In this document: positions 25,931 through 34,579 of the stretch, one piece after another
How the letters are laid out: each line of letters starts with the position of its first letter
How positions within the stretch are numbered: the first letter of the stretch is position 1
Assembly (NCBI GenBank): GCA_900318645.1
Contig: ONLH01000013.1
Coordinates: 1 to 63,544, forward strand
Length of the DNA: 63,544 nucleotides
Direction of reading: 5' to 3'
Origin: an uncultured Prevotellaceae bacterium
GTDB taxonomy: Bacteria; Bacteroidota; Bacteroidia; Bacteroidales; Muribaculaceae
Translations under genes and position numbers: made by a program
The notes under the pieces: model-generated
The model's database searches: none
Told to the model about the DNA's origin: nothing
The model's input: only the letters and a program-made list of their open reading frames with translations

Positions 25931-27123
25931 TGCCTGTTTTCCTCCTTCACTGATTGATAAATCTTCTTGAACATTTCTTGTAATACTTCGCTCATGGGGG
26001 CTTTGTTTTTGTCCAGATAGTACCGTTGTGCCACCTCAATCGGGCTCATTCGGTTAAAATCTTCAAGTGTCATCTGGGTTGTGTGTTGAGTTGTGTCGGC
26101 AGTGGCGGTTTTCTTGATCTCGCAGAAACGGCACTGCTTGTCTTTCACGGCGAGAGCGGCGCGTTCGGGCGCTCCGGCGGGCAGATAACGGTCAACCTTC
26201 ACGTTGAGACGGATGTAGGCACGCTCATCGGCGCTGAACTGTTGCAGCAGTTCCAATGCGTCGTCAAAGGGGATGGGGTCACTGGCAGGGATGGTGTGCA
26301 GGGGATTCAGGTTCTTGATGGACTTGGTCTTGATGCTGGGTGCTGATCCATGGCTGTCAATCTCGACGATGCTCACCGAGTGCTCGCACTGCTCGTCAAA
26401 GCTCACGGGCACGGGAGTGCCGCAATAGCGGGTGTGTTCGCTCAACTTTTGTGGGCGATGGATGTGGCCCAGTGCAGCGTAGTCATAGCCTGTCCCCAGG
26501 GTATTGAGTTCTACACACTCCATGACCATGTTGCGGTCATGGCCCGTGAAATCGCTGTTGTTGACGGCAAGGTGAGCCATCAGCACAACGGGCACTTGGT
26601 TCGGGTTCTTGGCCTGGGCGAGGTCCAGCAGTCCTTGGAAGTATTGTTGTTGACGCAATTCACGCTTGGCTGTATCGTCAATGGGTGGAAAACTGCTTGG
26701 GTAGGCAAACGGCACTGCGGCAACGATGCCTTTACCATCCACATCAATGAGATGCTTGTCAAGGTCAGCATGTCCCTCATGGTCACGGGCCAGGCTGCCC
26801 AGCACGTTGATGCCATTGCGCTCCCACAGGAGCTTGTCACAGTCGAGGCGTGACGCACTGTCGTGGTTGCCGGCGATGACGATGATAGCCATTGAGGGAC
26901 ATGCGTCATGGATGTCGAGCATGCCCTCAACATAGAGGTTCACGGCCGCATTGGACGGGGCGGCGGTGTGGAAGATGTCGCCGCTCACCAGCAATGCGTC
27001 AGGCTGGGATTCGCGTACGATGTCGGCTAGTTGCCGCAGGAAGTCGCGTTGCTCTTCACTGCGGTCATAGCCATAGAAATTCTGGCCCAGATGCCAGTCG
27101 CTGGTATGAATGAATCTGAACAT
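25927..27123 (-). CDS. sbcD: Exonuclease SbcCD nuclease subunit
   Basis: A 398-residue Mre11-like metallophosphoesterase. Its metal motifs are in order: HTSDWHLG at the N-terminus, VSGDIFH, then IVIAGNHDS and GLGHIHRPQ-type GHIH near residue 220. It is the nuclease partner of SbcC, processing DNA hairpins and ends. First gene of the sbcDC operon, with a well-spaced promoter at 27192-27223 and a leader of about 60 nt. Confidence 0.95.
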   Translation of the reverse strand: MFRFIHTSDWHLGQNFYGYDRSEEQRDFLRQLADIVRESQPDALLVSGDIFHTAAPSNAAVNLYVEGMLDIHDACPSMAIIVIAGNHDSASRLDCDKLLWERNGINVLGSLARDHEGHADLDKHLIDVDGKGIVAAVPFAYPSSFPPIDDTAKRELRQQQYFQGLLDLAQAKNPNQVPVVLMAHLAVNNSDFTGHDRNMVMECVELNTLGTGYDYAALGHIHRPQKLSEHTRYCGTPVPVSFDEQCEHSVSIVEIDSHGSAPSIKTKSIKNLNPLHTIPASDPIPFDDALELLQQFSADERAYIRLNVKVDRYLPAGAPERAALAVKDKQCRFCEIKKTATADTTQHTTQMTLEDFNRMSPIEVAQRYYLDKNKAPMSEVLQEMFKKIYQSVKEENRQ

Positions 27124-27191
27124 AAATGAAGTTTTTTTACTTAGCTTGAAAGCTGATCACACTAATTTCCTCCTTGGGATTTTTCTTTAGA

Positions 27192-27223
27192 CAAAGATAG
27201 GAAAAATCCTTGAAATATGCAAA
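27192..27223 (-). promoter_or_regulatory. Promoter of the sbcDC operon
   Basis: On the minus strand, TTTG (27223-27220), a 20-bp spacer and TATCTTTG (27199-27192): a textbook Bacteroidota promoter. Confidence 0.65.
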
Positions 27224-27305
27224 TATGTAGTGTTAATTGTTGTTAGTGCATGAGTGATGTGAAAGAATCTCATTTAAGGGGATAGATTTGCCAGTCTCAG
27301 GGTGT

Positions 27306-27671
27306 TCAATGGGCACTGCGGGTATTGAGTTTCTTGCCGTTCTTATCCCAGGTGTAAATCCAGTTGCCCTTGCGGCTGGTGAAAGTGTCGCCAGTAGCGG
27401 CGAGAACCTCACCCACACTGCTCTCCGAGAAGGTGTGCAGCCGTTTGCCCTTGGCATTATAGGTGTAGATCCAACTGCCATGTTTGACGATGTAGAACGA
27501 ATCGCTGTAGGCGACTACTTCCCCCTGGGTGGTGCTGAAGGTGTATATCTTTTTGCCGTTTTCGTCATAGACGTAATACCATGACCGAGTGCTCTCGATG
27601 TAACTGATTTTCTGTGCTTGTATGGCAGTGAAAGCCATGAGCATGATGAGGGTAAAAAGTATTCTTTTCAT
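27306..27671 (-). CDS. Small exported protein with three WxYxYxxxGKK repeats
   Basis: A 121-residue protein with a cleavable signal peptide (MKRILFTLIMLMAFTAIQAQ). Three units of about 33 residues follow, each built on [SN]W[IY]Y[TV][YW][DN]xxGK[KR]L followed by T, then GEVxAxxDxFxxxxG. It resembles a short WG-repeat-like or beta-propeller blade array, but three blades cannot close a propeller alone. It lies downstream of the AlkZ-related gene in the same direction. Function unknown. Confidence 0.75.
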   Translation of the reverse strand: MKRILFTLIMLMAFTAIQAQKISYIESTRSWYYVYDENGKKIYTFSTTQGEVVAYSDSFYIVKHGSWIYTYNAKGKRLHTFSESSVGEVLAATGDTFTSRKGNWIYTWDKNGKKLNTRSAH

Positions 27672-27683
27672 GAAGATATGGTT

Positions 27684-28340
27684 TTATTTGATGAGATTTT
27701 CAAGTTGTTTCTCGGTGGCGTGGGGTAGTATGTGACTCAGGTGGGTGAGCATGCGCTCCAGCGATTCCTCGGGCGTGCGGTCACAGTGACACGCCTCCTT
27801 GCCCAGTAGTTGCTCAGGAGTGTTGAGCAGTGCCCAACCCCAGCCATATTCGTGGTTGTGCTTGTCGCGGGGATAGACAAAATCCTCGGTGACGATGCGG
27901 CATGCCATCTGCAGGCGTGTGACGTAGCCGTCAAAGCGGCTGCGCATCTTGGGACCCGTGAATCCGCAGGCACTCCGCAACTCCCGCGTGATGAGGCTGC
28001 CGTGCTCGCGCAGGGTCATCAGGATGGTTTCCTCAATAGAACCTGCCGATGGGGCAGGGTGGGCATGGTGGCGCCAGTTGTACAGGTCGGGCCACCAATC
28101 GCGGCTGACGAAGCCGGCCTTCTTGTTGAAAAACTTACCATACACGCAACCGCCCTCGGTGACGATGGGGCCTTTCCATTTCCATAAGGGCCAGTCCCAG
28201 CCTCCGTCGTCAAGCAACACATAGCGGCAATCGGGATCCACCGCCTCATCGGCCGAAAAACCGCGTATGCCGCTGTATAACAGTGGCAGGAACCCAATCT
28301 GCTGGATGTAATCCATCAATTCGGTGGCGTTATGTACCAT
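27684..28340 (-). CDS. AlkZ-related winged-helix protein
   Basis: A 218-residue protein. The aromatic segment DGGWDWPLWKWKGPIVTEGG, followed by FVSRDWWPDLYNWRH and then ILMTLREHGSLITRELRSACGF, fits the AlkZ/YcaQ-related (HTH_42-like) set of Bacteroidota proteins, as best I recall. E. coli YcaQ/AlkZ unhooks DNA crosslinks; this protein lacks the full-length architecture, so the activity is uncertain. I chose ATG 28340 rather than the TTG at 28373 because the -7 box at 28385-28378 would put the TTG at or before the transcription start. Confidence 0.6.
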   Translation of the reverse strand: MVHNATELMDYIQQIGFLPLLYSGIRGFSADEAVDPDCRYVLLDDGGWDWPLWKWKGPIVTEGGCVYGKFFNKKAGFVSRDWWPDLYNWRHHAHPAPSAGSIEETILMTLREHGSLITRELRSACGFTGPKMRSRFDGYVTRLQMACRIVTEDFVYPRDKHNHEYGWGWALLNTPEQLLGKEACHCDRTPEESLERMLTHLSHILPHATEKQLENLIK

Positions 28341-28377
28341 GGAGCGTTGCACAATATATAGATGTTTTATCAACTTA

Positions 28378-28385
28378 CAAAGTTA
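28378..28385 (-). promoter_or_regulatory. -7 box for the AlkZ-related gene
   Basis: Minus-strand TAACTTTG. It decides the start: with transcription beginning near 28372, only the ATG at 28340 leaves a leader. Confidence 0.5.
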
Positions 28386-28446
28386 GCCATTGCGTCCCAC
28401 TTTTCCAAGAAATGCACCTGTTTTTTCTATCGTCATGGTTTTTTTG

Positions 28447-28454
28447 TATTTTTG
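28447..28454 (+). promoter_or_regulatory. -7 box for the esterase gene
   Basis: TATTTTTG, about 27-39 bp before the two candidate ATGs (28481, 28493). Confidence 0.45.
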
Positions 28455-28492
28455 CCATCGTTAATCCATTCATCTTTCAAATGCTAAAACAA

Positions 28493-29359
28493 ATGAATCA
28501 TTTCAGAACGTTGTTGCTAGCCATGTTGCTGTCGCTGTTTTTTGTTGAAGTCAATGCCGGGCAATATGTGGAAGACTCCATCAAGGTCGATGGCAAGATG
28601 AGGAAGTTTGTGATGTATCTGCCCGACGGGCTGCAGGCTGATGCGCCGCTGGTGGTTGTCCTTCACGGCTACGGTGCGGGCATCAGGCGTGAGAATATCA
28701 TGATTGGGCCAGCCGACAGGCACGGCTTTGCCGTCTGTATCCCGCAAGGATTGAAAGACCCACAGGGTGAGCCCAGCTGGAACGTGGGCTATTCCTTCCA
28801 GCAAGGTTGGAAGGTTGATGACGTAAAAGCGCTATGCGAAATCGCCCGATATGCTCGGAAACGCCACCACTTGCATCGCAGGAATATCTTCCTGACGGGA
28901 ATGTCCAACGGCGGCGAGATGTGCTACCTGATGGCCTACAGCAACCAGTACACCTTCAGGGCCGTGGCGCCCATCGCTGGATTGACAATGCAATGGATGT
29001 ATGAACAGATGGAGGCAACGCGACCCATCCCCCTCATGGAAATCCATGGTACCGAGGATCGCGTGTCGGAATGGACGGGTGACTTGGAGAACAAGGGCGG
29101 TTGGGGCGCTTACCTGCCTGTCCCTGTCGCCGTCGGCTACTGGGTTGCCAAGAACCGTTGCACCAATGAGGAAATAGAGCGTGTCGAGAGCCTCAAGGGC
29201 AGCGAGGGACACCCCATCATCAAGCACCGCTACTCAGGCGGGCCAACACATTGCGACGTGTGGCTCTATGAAGTCATCGGCGGTGTCCACTCCTGGCACA
29301 CCGATGATATTGACACGGGCGAAGAAATCTGGCAATTCTTCTCCCGCTACCTGAAATAA
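28493..29359 (+). CDS. Secreted alpha/beta-hydrolase esterase (PHB depolymerase/feruloyl esterase-like)
   Basis: A 288-residue enzyme with a signal peptide (MNHFRTLLLAMLLSLFFVEVNA). The oxyanion region is VVLHGYGAG, the Ser nucleophile sits in LTGMSNGGEM (GxSxGG), the acid is probably Asp in HGTEDRVSEW, and the catalytic His is in GGVHSWHTDD. The layout is that of the esterase_PHB family, which includes polyhydroxybutyrate depolymerases, acetyl-xylan and feruloyl esterases. In a gut Bacteroidales, deacylation of plant polysaccharide is a reasonable guess. ATG 28481 is an alternative start. Confidence 0.85.
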   Translation: MNHFRTLLLAMLLSLFFVEVNAGQYVEDSIKVDGKMRKFVMYLPDGLQADAPLVVVLHGYGAGIRRENIMIGPADRHGFAVCIPQGLKDPQGEPSWNVGYSFQQGWKVDDVKALCEIARYARKRHHLHRRNIFLTGMSNGGEMCYLMAYSNQYTFRAVAPIAGLTMQWMYEQMEATRPIPLMEIHGTEDRVSEWTGDLENKGGWGAYLPVPVAVGYWVAKNRCTNEEIERVESLKGSEGHPIIKHRYSGGPTHCDVWLYEVIGGVHSWHTDDIDTGEEIWQFFSRYLK

Positions 29360-29382
29360 AGGAATAGAACAACTCGCGTTTT

Positions 29383-30135
29383 TTATCGGGTCATCCAGTA
29401 CTTGCGCTCATCATCGGACATCTGCTCGATGGCGTAGCGTAGGGCCGTGCGCGGCATCTCGTGGGCGTGGCGCTCAAGGAACTGGCACAGCAGGTCCATG
29501 CTGCACCGTTTGCCCACTTCGCGCAGCATCCACCCGACGGCCTTGTGCATTAGGTCATGTGGATGATGCAGATGCCATTCAGCATAACGCAAGCACCACG
29601 AGGGGTCCCCCTGCTGGGTGGTTTTCCAGGTGCTCACCATGCTCATGCGTTGTCGCCACAGGCAGTCGCTGGCGGCTAATCCGTCCATAATTTTGCGCTT
29701 GTCGCCTAGACGGGTGGGCAACAGCAGCCAGTTGCCGAGAATCTTCGGGGCTGACAAATCGACCAGGTCCCAGTTGTTGGCACGCTCGGCGTGTTGCAGG
29801 TACATACTCACGATTTCGTCACGCTTCTGAATGGCCGCTTCATCGTTCTCCAGCCGTTTTTTCGCCAATTTCTCAAATCTGGCCACCAGTATGAGCAGTC
29901 CGCACAGCCTCACCTCATGCCAGCGCGACATGAGCAACTCGGGAACTTCCTCAATGGGCAAGTCATGACCCACCAGTTTCACGACCTCACGCGTCTGTGG
30001 TACTTTCAGCCCAAGGAACTCGTCACCCTCGCCATATTCACCCGGTCCTGTCTTGAAAAACCCCATCAGCACCTGCCGCTGCTTCTCATTGTGCAACGAC
30101 TCCATATATCCTATTATCTCCTTTGCTGTCATCAT
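29383..30135 (-). CDS. DNA alkylation repair protein, AlkD-like
   Basis: A 250-residue all-helical HEAT-like-repeat protein of the AlkD family. Characteristic segments are GVKVPQ-like GLKVPQTREVVKL, HEVRLCGLLILVARFEK, NNWDLVDLSAPKILG and RRQRMS-like WRQRMSMVSTW. AlkD-type enzymes excise N3- and N7-alkylpurines from DNA without base flipping; Asp in the NNWDLVD segment corresponds to the catalytic region. The gene is convergent with the esterase and has its own -7 box. Confidence 0.88.
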   Translation of the reverse strand: MMTAKEIIGYMESLHNEKQRQVLMGFFKTGPGEYGEGDEFLGLKVPQTREVVKLVGHDLPIEEVPELLMSRWHEVRLCGLLILVARFEKLAKKRLENDEAAIQKRDEIVSMYLQHAERANNWDLVDLSAPKILGNWLLLPTRLGDKRKIMDGLAASDCLWRQRMSMVSTWKTTQQGDPSWCLRYAEWHLHHPHDLMHKAVGWMLREVGKRCSMDLLCQFLERHAHEMPRTALRYAIEQMSDDERKYWMTR

Positions 30136-30155
30136 AGTGTTGTCTTTATTTTTCG

Positions 30156-30163
30156 CAAAGTTA
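30156..30163 (-). promoter_or_regulatory. -7 box for the AlkD-like gene
   Basis: Minus-strand TAACTTTG, about 20 bp before ATG 30135. Confidence 0.5.
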
Positions 30164-30247
30164 GGGTTTTCGTGCTATAAACGCAAAAAAAGGAAGATTA
30201 TAACTGTTTTTTATAGGGCAGTTCTTCCATGTTTGAAAAAATGGTTG

Positions 30248-30255
30248 TAATTTTG
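30248..30255 (+). promoter_or_regulatory. -7 box for the uracil permease
   Basis: TAATTTTG, about 25 bp before ATG 30281. No attenuator or riboswitch structure was evident in this leader. Confidence 0.45.
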
Positions 30256-30280
30256 TGAAACTTTAATAAAGGTGTTTACT

Positions 30281-31492
30281 ATGAATAATACTACGATGGA
30301 TGCTTCCGCGTTGTCTTCAACAAGAAAGACAATCGTGGGTATCCAATTTCTTTTTGTGGCGTTTGGCTCCACAGTGCTAGTCCCGTTATTGGTCGGGTTG
30401 GATCCGGCCACAGCATTATTCACTGCCGGTATCGGCACTTTTATTTTCCACATGGTCACCAAGGGTAAGGTGCCCATTTTTTTAGGCTCAAGTTTTGCCT
30501 TCATCGCTCCCATCATTTCGGCCTCCAAGCAATGGGGCATGCCGGGCACGTTGGCGAGCATCATGGGTGTGGCACTGGTCTATTTCCTCATGTCGGCTCT
30601 CATCAAGTGGCAGGGACGCCGACTGCTGGAGCGGCTATTCCCGCCTGTGGTCATCGGGCCTGTGATTATCTGCATCGGTCTGTCGTTGGCACCTGCTGCT
30701 GTCAACATGGCTCAAGAGAATTGGCTATTGGCTTTCATTTCATTGTTGACAGCCATCCTCGTGCTCGTTTTGGGGCGTGGTCTCATCAAGCTGGTGCCCG
30801 TGGTGTGCGGTATCCTTGTGGGCTATTTGGCTGCCTGGATGATGGGGCTTGTCGATTTCTCTACCGTGGGTAGTGCACCGTGGTTTGCCCTGCCGTCAAG
30901 CATCACCCATTTCCAATTGCCCCAATTCGCATGGGAACCCTTCCTGTTCATGATACCCGTTGCCATCGCCCCCGTGATTGAGCACATTGGTGACGTCTAT
31001 GTGGTGGGTGCTGTAGCGGGCAAGGACTTTGTCAAGGATCCAGGATTGCACCGCACCATGCTGGGCGACGGCTTGGCTTGTGTGGCGGCTTCGCTGTTTG
31101 GAGGTCCCCCTGTGACTACCTATAGTGAGGTAACTGGAGCTATGCAGATTACCCGCATTACCAGCCCGGCTGTTATCCGCATCGCTGCGGGCACAGCCAT
31201 CGTCTTCTCCGTTATGGGCAAGCTGAGTGCTATCCTCCAGAGCATTCCTAGCGCCGTGTTGGGTGGCATCATGATGCTGTTGTTCGGTTCCATCGCATCG
31301 GTGGGCATTCAGAATCTGGTCAAGAACAAGGTGGATCTTGACCAGACACGCAATATCATCATCGTCAGTGTTGTATTGACCCTCGGCATCGGCGGTGCCG
31401 TCCTCCCGATGGGCTCGTTCTCGCTGAGCGGCATCGGCCTTTCGGCCCTCGCTGGTGTGATTCTCAACCTCGTGATTCCCAAGAAAGGTTAA
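30281..31492 (+). CDS. Uracil-xanthine permease (NCS2 family)
   Basis: A 403-residue membrane protein with about 14 hydrophobic segments and the NCS2/UraA layout: GIQFLFVAFGSTVLVPLLVG at the start, GSSFAFIAPI in TM3, IAPVIEHIGDVY carrying the proton/substrate-coupling Glu, and GGPPVTTYSEVTGAMQIT in TM10. It imports uracil or a related base by proton symport at the inner membrane. Start at ATG 30281 (an in-frame GTG lies 9 nt upstream). Sequence favours the UraA rather than the purine branch, but substrate is not proven. Confidence 0.9.
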   Translation: MNNTTMDASALSSTRKTIVGIQFLFVAFGSTVLVPLLVGLDPATALFTAGIGTFIFHMVTKGKVPIFLGSSFAFIAPIISASKQWGMPGTLASIMGVALVYFLMSALIKWQGRRLLERLFPPVVIGPVIICIGLSLAPAAVNMAQENWLLAFISLLTAILVLVLGRGLIKLVPVVCGILVGYLAAWMMGLVDFSTVGSAPWFALPSSITHFQLPQFAWEPFLFMIPVAIAPVIEHIGDVYVVGAVAGKDFVKDPGLHRTMLGDGLACVAASLFGGPPVTTYSEVTGAMQITRITSPAVIRIAAGTAIVFSVMGKLSAILQSIPSAVLGGIMMLLFGSIASVGIQNLVKNKVDLDQTRNIIIVSVVLTLGIGGAVLPMGSFSLSGIGLSALAGVILNLVIPKKG

Positions 31493-31507
31493 TTAGACTC
31501 TAACTTC

Positions 31508-32194
31508 TCACTTCTTGCTCTTCTCGAATTTCATGCCGTCCCACACGAGTTTCACCGTTTCGGTTCGTGTGGCGTAGTGTGTCTCTTCGATGATGTCCTT
31601 ACCTTCCCTGGGTAGCCAATAGGTAATAACGGACTCCTCTTCGGACTTAGGATCCGCCTCCACACCGAGTTCATACTCGGCAATGTCCCACATGATATGA
31701 CGGGCATTGTCATAGAGGCTGAGACTCAGTCCTGTGCTCTGGCCCTCAAGGTAGCGGCCTTCGGTCATGATATTGAAGTTGAGGGCAAACAGCTTGTGCT
31801 TACCGTCGGTGCAGTTCCAGTAGCACATCTCATGGATGGTCTTGTAAATATGATCCTTGCCATCAAAGTCAATCGAGTATTCGGTCGTGATGCGGACGTA
31901 TCCGTTCTTTTTATCAACAACGATTTCGGTCCCGGGCTTCTGTTCTTCATGACTCAGGTAGCGCTTCCACACATCAACATAATACGTGCCATCCATAGTG
32001 GTATCCACATCTCTGACATAAGAAGTGACAAAGTCAGCAATGTCGGGAGAGGCACCCTCAAACTTCACCGTAGTGTAATAGGGATACTCAACGTTCAGCA
32101 TATCCTCAGGGTAGTTCCATTGTTGGGCATAGAAGTCAATTCCGCACAACAGCAGCAACATAAGGCATATCAAGTAGGCATATCGTCTCATCAT
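31508..32194 (-). CDS. Exported hypothetical protein
   Basis: A protein of about 228 residues with a signal peptide (MMRRYAYLICLMLLLLCGIDFYAQ) and a soluble domain with no motif I know. Notable segments are EYPYYTTVKFEGASPDIADF and TYWLPREGKDIIEE. ATG 32194, 32191 and 32206 are all possible; the -7 box at 32226-32219 leaves only about 6 nt of leader for 32206, so I prefer the inner ones. Convergent with the permease with no strong terminator between them. Confidence 0.65.
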   Translation of the reverse strand: MMRRYAYLICLMLLLLCGIDFYAQQWNYPEDMLNVEYPYYTTVKFEGASPDIADFVTSYVRDVDTTMDGTYYVDVWKRYLSHEEQKPGTEIVVDKKNGYVRITTEYSIDFDGKDHIYKTIHEMCYWNCTDGKHKLFALNFNIMTEGRYLEGQSTGLSLSLYDNARHIMWDIAEYELGVEADPKSEEESVITYWLPREGKDIIEETHYATRTETVKLVWDGMKFEKSKK

Positions 32195-32218
32195 AAGTGT
32201 CACCATTTACTTTAGTCG

Positions 32219-32226
32219 CAAAATTA
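32219..32226 (-). promoter_or_regulatory. -7 box for the exported hypothetical protein
   Basis: Minus-strand TAATTTTG just upstream of the candidate starts at 32206-32191. Confidence 0.45.
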
Positions 32227-32322
32227 TAAAAAAGTAGTTTTCCTCAACAACGCCCTCCCCACATTTTCTCATCAATAAGAAAGAAAAATAATGTGAAGGT
32301 TTAAAGAGAGAGAAAAATACAC

Positions 32323-32330
32323 TATATTTG
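32323..32330 (+). promoter_or_regulatory. -7 box upstream of the DUF4298 gene
   Basis: TATATTTG, 154 bp before ATG 32484. The intervening leader holds only very short open frames. Confidence 0.4.
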
Positions 32331-32483
32331 CCATTGGTAATCATGATACCGTATGATGGAGATTTATGATTGTTCACTCTCGTAGCAGCATTGATGGCGG
32401 GCGTGGTGCGGGCAATCATCCGAGCGTTCAGTGGCATGGACGGTCATCTGTGTGGTTAATGAACAGCAACTTATAGAACGAAA

Positions 32484-32771
32484 ATGAAAGATAATAAACA
32501 GCAAATTGCACGCATCCGCCAGATGGAGCGGCGTCTTGACCGAGCCCTGCTTGCAGTGAAGCGGCTCTCGACGGCCCTCGACAAATGGGAGGCTGTTCAA
32601 GAGGACATCGCTGCCCTTGATAAGTACTACGGCAGCGATGAGTGGAAACAGGACTTTGCCGACGATGAGGCCGGCCTATTGCCCGCCGACCTGAAACGCG
32701 GTGTCCTCAGCGAGGACGCCATCTGGAACCTCCTCGCCGACAGCAAGGAATTGAATAAAAAGGTAAAATAG
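32484..32771 (+). CDS. Small DUF4298-like protein
   Basis: A 95-residue, highly charged helical protein: IARIRQMERRLDRALLAVKR, then LDKYYGSDEWKQDFADDEAG, LPADLKRGVLSEDAIWNLL. The YYGSDEWKQDFADDEAGLLP block is the hallmark of DUF4298 as I remember it. No catalytic motif. It lies 22 bp before the YcaQ/AlkZ-type gene and starts a same-strand run through 35481. Function unknown. Confidence 0.75.
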   Translation: MKDNKQQIARIRQMERRLDRALLAVKRLSTALDKWEAVQEDIAALDKYYGSDEWKQDFADDEAGLLPADLKRGVLSEDAIWNLLADSKELNKKVK

Positions 32772-32793
32772 GGACGGTTCTTTTGATGTAAAA

Positions 32794-33834
32794 ATGATGA
32801 ATCCTGTAGCCATCCGCCTTCTCAATCAGCAACTCGTGGCACCACAATTCAGTGATGCTGCCGAGGTGGTTCGTCACATGGGCGCCATGCAGGCACAGGA
32901 ATACCGCATGATGCGGTGGGCTGTGGAGATGCGTACCCGCAAACCATCAGCCAAGGCTTTTAAAGAGGCTTTCGACAGCGGACGGATCATCCGTCTGCAT
33001 CTGATGCGAGGCACGTGGCAACTGGTCTCAGCTGAGGATTATTGGACATTGATTGACTTGTGCGCCCCCAAGGCCATCGCTGTTACTCGTGGGTGGATGC
33101 ACAGCAACAAGATCAACATACCGGAGAAAGAGCATAGGACCATCAATGACATCCTTGCTCAAACGGCGGCCGACAAGGGAAGTGTGACAAAAGAGGATTT
33201 TGTCCAGGCATTGGCTGAACGCGATATCCAAATGGATGCCCATCGGCTGTCTTATCACATCCGCATGGCCGAGATGTCAGGAACCATTTGCAGTGGTGAA
33301 CTCTTGCCGATGAAAGCCACCTACTCGCTTACCGCCGATAAGGTCAAGCGACCAGAAAAAATGGATAGAGACGAAGCCTTGATGCTCTTTACTCGCAAGT
33401 ATTTCCAGAGCCACCAGCCTGCCACACTTGAGGACTTCGTCTGGTGGTCAGGGCTGAACATCGGCGATTGCCGCAGGGGCATAGCCTTGCTGGGGAATGC
33501 GATCCATTCAGAAAAATGGAGAGGCATGGAGTTTTATTTTACCGATGAGTGCCGCACACGAGGTTTCCGCAAGGGCAAGTACCTCTTGATCCCTCCCTAT
33601 GATGAATACCTCATCGGCTACAAGAGCCGCGATGTCGTGTTATCGGCGGAGCACACGCACCGCGCCCACAACAACCGAGGCATCTTCCAACCCATCATCG
33701 CCCATGATGGCATCATCTGCGGCAACTGGGCACCTTTTAAGAGCGACGGCCAAATGCAATTTTTTGATGCTAGAGAAGACGAGGCTGCCATGCAAAGCGC
33801 TTGGCAAGCATATCAACAATATTTAGTTCAGTAA
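32794..33834 (+). CDS. Winged-helix DNA-binding protein, HTH_42 (YcaQ/AlkZ-like)
   Basis: A 346-residue protein with the family pattern: RLLNQQLVAPQFSDAAEVVRHMGAMQAQEY at the start, HLMRGTWQLVSAEDYWTLIDL, and later RGFRKGKYLLIPPYDEYLIGYKSR. Proteins of this set carry tandem winged helices; some (AlkZ, YcaQ) are DNA glycosylases for bulky lesions. The Q-x-Q-type motif of AlkZ has a possible counterpart in MGAMQAQEY (QAQ), which favours glycosylase activity, but this is an inference. Confidence 0.75.
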   Translation: MMNPVAIRLLNQQLVAPQFSDAAEVVRHMGAMQAQEYRMMRWAVEMRTRKPSAKAFKEAFDSGRIIRLHLMRGTWQLVSAEDYWTLIDLCAPKAIAVTRGWMHSNKINIPEKEHRTINDILAQTAADKGSVTKEDFVQALAERDIQMDAHRLSYHIRMAEMSGTICSGELLPMKATYSLTADKVKRPEKMDRDEALMLFTRKYFQSHQPATLEDFVWWSGLNIGDCRRGIALLGNAIHSEKWRGMEFYFTDECRTRGFRKGKYLLIPPYDEYLIGYKSRDVVLSAEHTHRAHNNRGIFQPIIAHDGIICGNWAPFKSDGQMQFFDAREDEAAMQSAWQAYQQYLVQ

Positions 33835-33845
33835 TACTGGAAATA

Positions 33846-34538
33846 ATGACTATGACACTACTAGAAGCCATCCAAGCCCGGCACAGTGTGAGGGCTTATC
33901 AAGAGCAGCCGTTGACCGACGCTGACGCACAGGCGCTGCAAGAGAAGATAGATGAAGTAAACCGCATTGGGCGGTTGCACATCCAGCTGATACGCAACGA
34001 GCCGAAGGCCTTCTTGGGCCCCTTTGCACGCTATGGCAAGTTCCGTGGCGTGACGGACTACCTCGTCATGATTGGCCAAAAGGCCGATGACCTGGATGAA
34101 CGCATCGGCTACTACGGCGAGCAACTGGTGCTGTTTGCCCAAACCATCGGGCTGAACACCTGCTGGGTGGGCTTGAGCTATACCAAGATACCGAATACCT
34201 ACGTCCTCAACGAGGGCGAGGTCATTCTGGCCTTTATCTCTATCGGCTACGGTGCAACCCAGGGCGTGTCGCACAAAATCAAACGCATCGATCAGGTGAG
34301 CAACGTCAGCGACAGCACGCCCGATTGGTTCCGCCGCGGCGTTGAAGCCGCTCTGCTGGCACCGACCGCCATCAACCAACAGAAGTTCTCGTTTGAGTAT
34401 ATGGGCATGACCGAAGGCCGACATCTGGTGCGCGCTAAGAAAGGCTTCTCGCTCGTCGGCTACACCCACATGGACTTGGGCATTGCCAAGTACCATTTTG
34501 AAATCGCAGCCGGGAAAGAGAATTTCGAGTGGGCATAA
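33846..34538 (+). CDS. Nitroreductase-family FMN oxidoreductase
   Basis: A 230-residue flavoenzyme. It begins MTMTLLEAIQARHSVRAYQ, with the Arg-His-Ser-x-Arg that contacts FMN phosphate, and the central GLNTCWVGLSYTK and C-terminal APTAINQQKFSFE segments also fit. It is slightly longer than small nitroreductases and has the duplicated 'Nitroreductase-like TM1586' shape. It would reduce nitro, quinone or flavin substrates with NAD(P)H. It forms a probable operon with the next flavoprotein. Confidence 0.82.
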   Translation: MTMTLLEAIQARHSVRAYQEQPLTDADAQALQEKIDEVNRIGRLHIQLIRNEPKAFLGPFARYGKFRGVTDYLVMIGQKADDLDERIGYYGEQLVLFAQTIGLNTCWVGLSYTKIPNTYVLNEGEVILAFISIGYGATQGVSHKIKRIDQVSNVSDSTPDWFRRGVEAALLAPTAINQQKFSFEYMGMTEGRHLVRAKKGFSLVGYTHMDLGIAKYHFEIAAGKENFEWA

Positions 34539-34579
34539 ATAATCTTAAGAGAAGATACAGTATAATCAAATGTCATGAA

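Noticed and set aside
32337-32470. Possible leader peptide or tiny membrane protein before the DUF4298 gene
   Set aside because: An 8-codon ATG frame stops and is followed by a hydrophobic 29-codon frame starting with TTG. It is too short and without support to call a gene.
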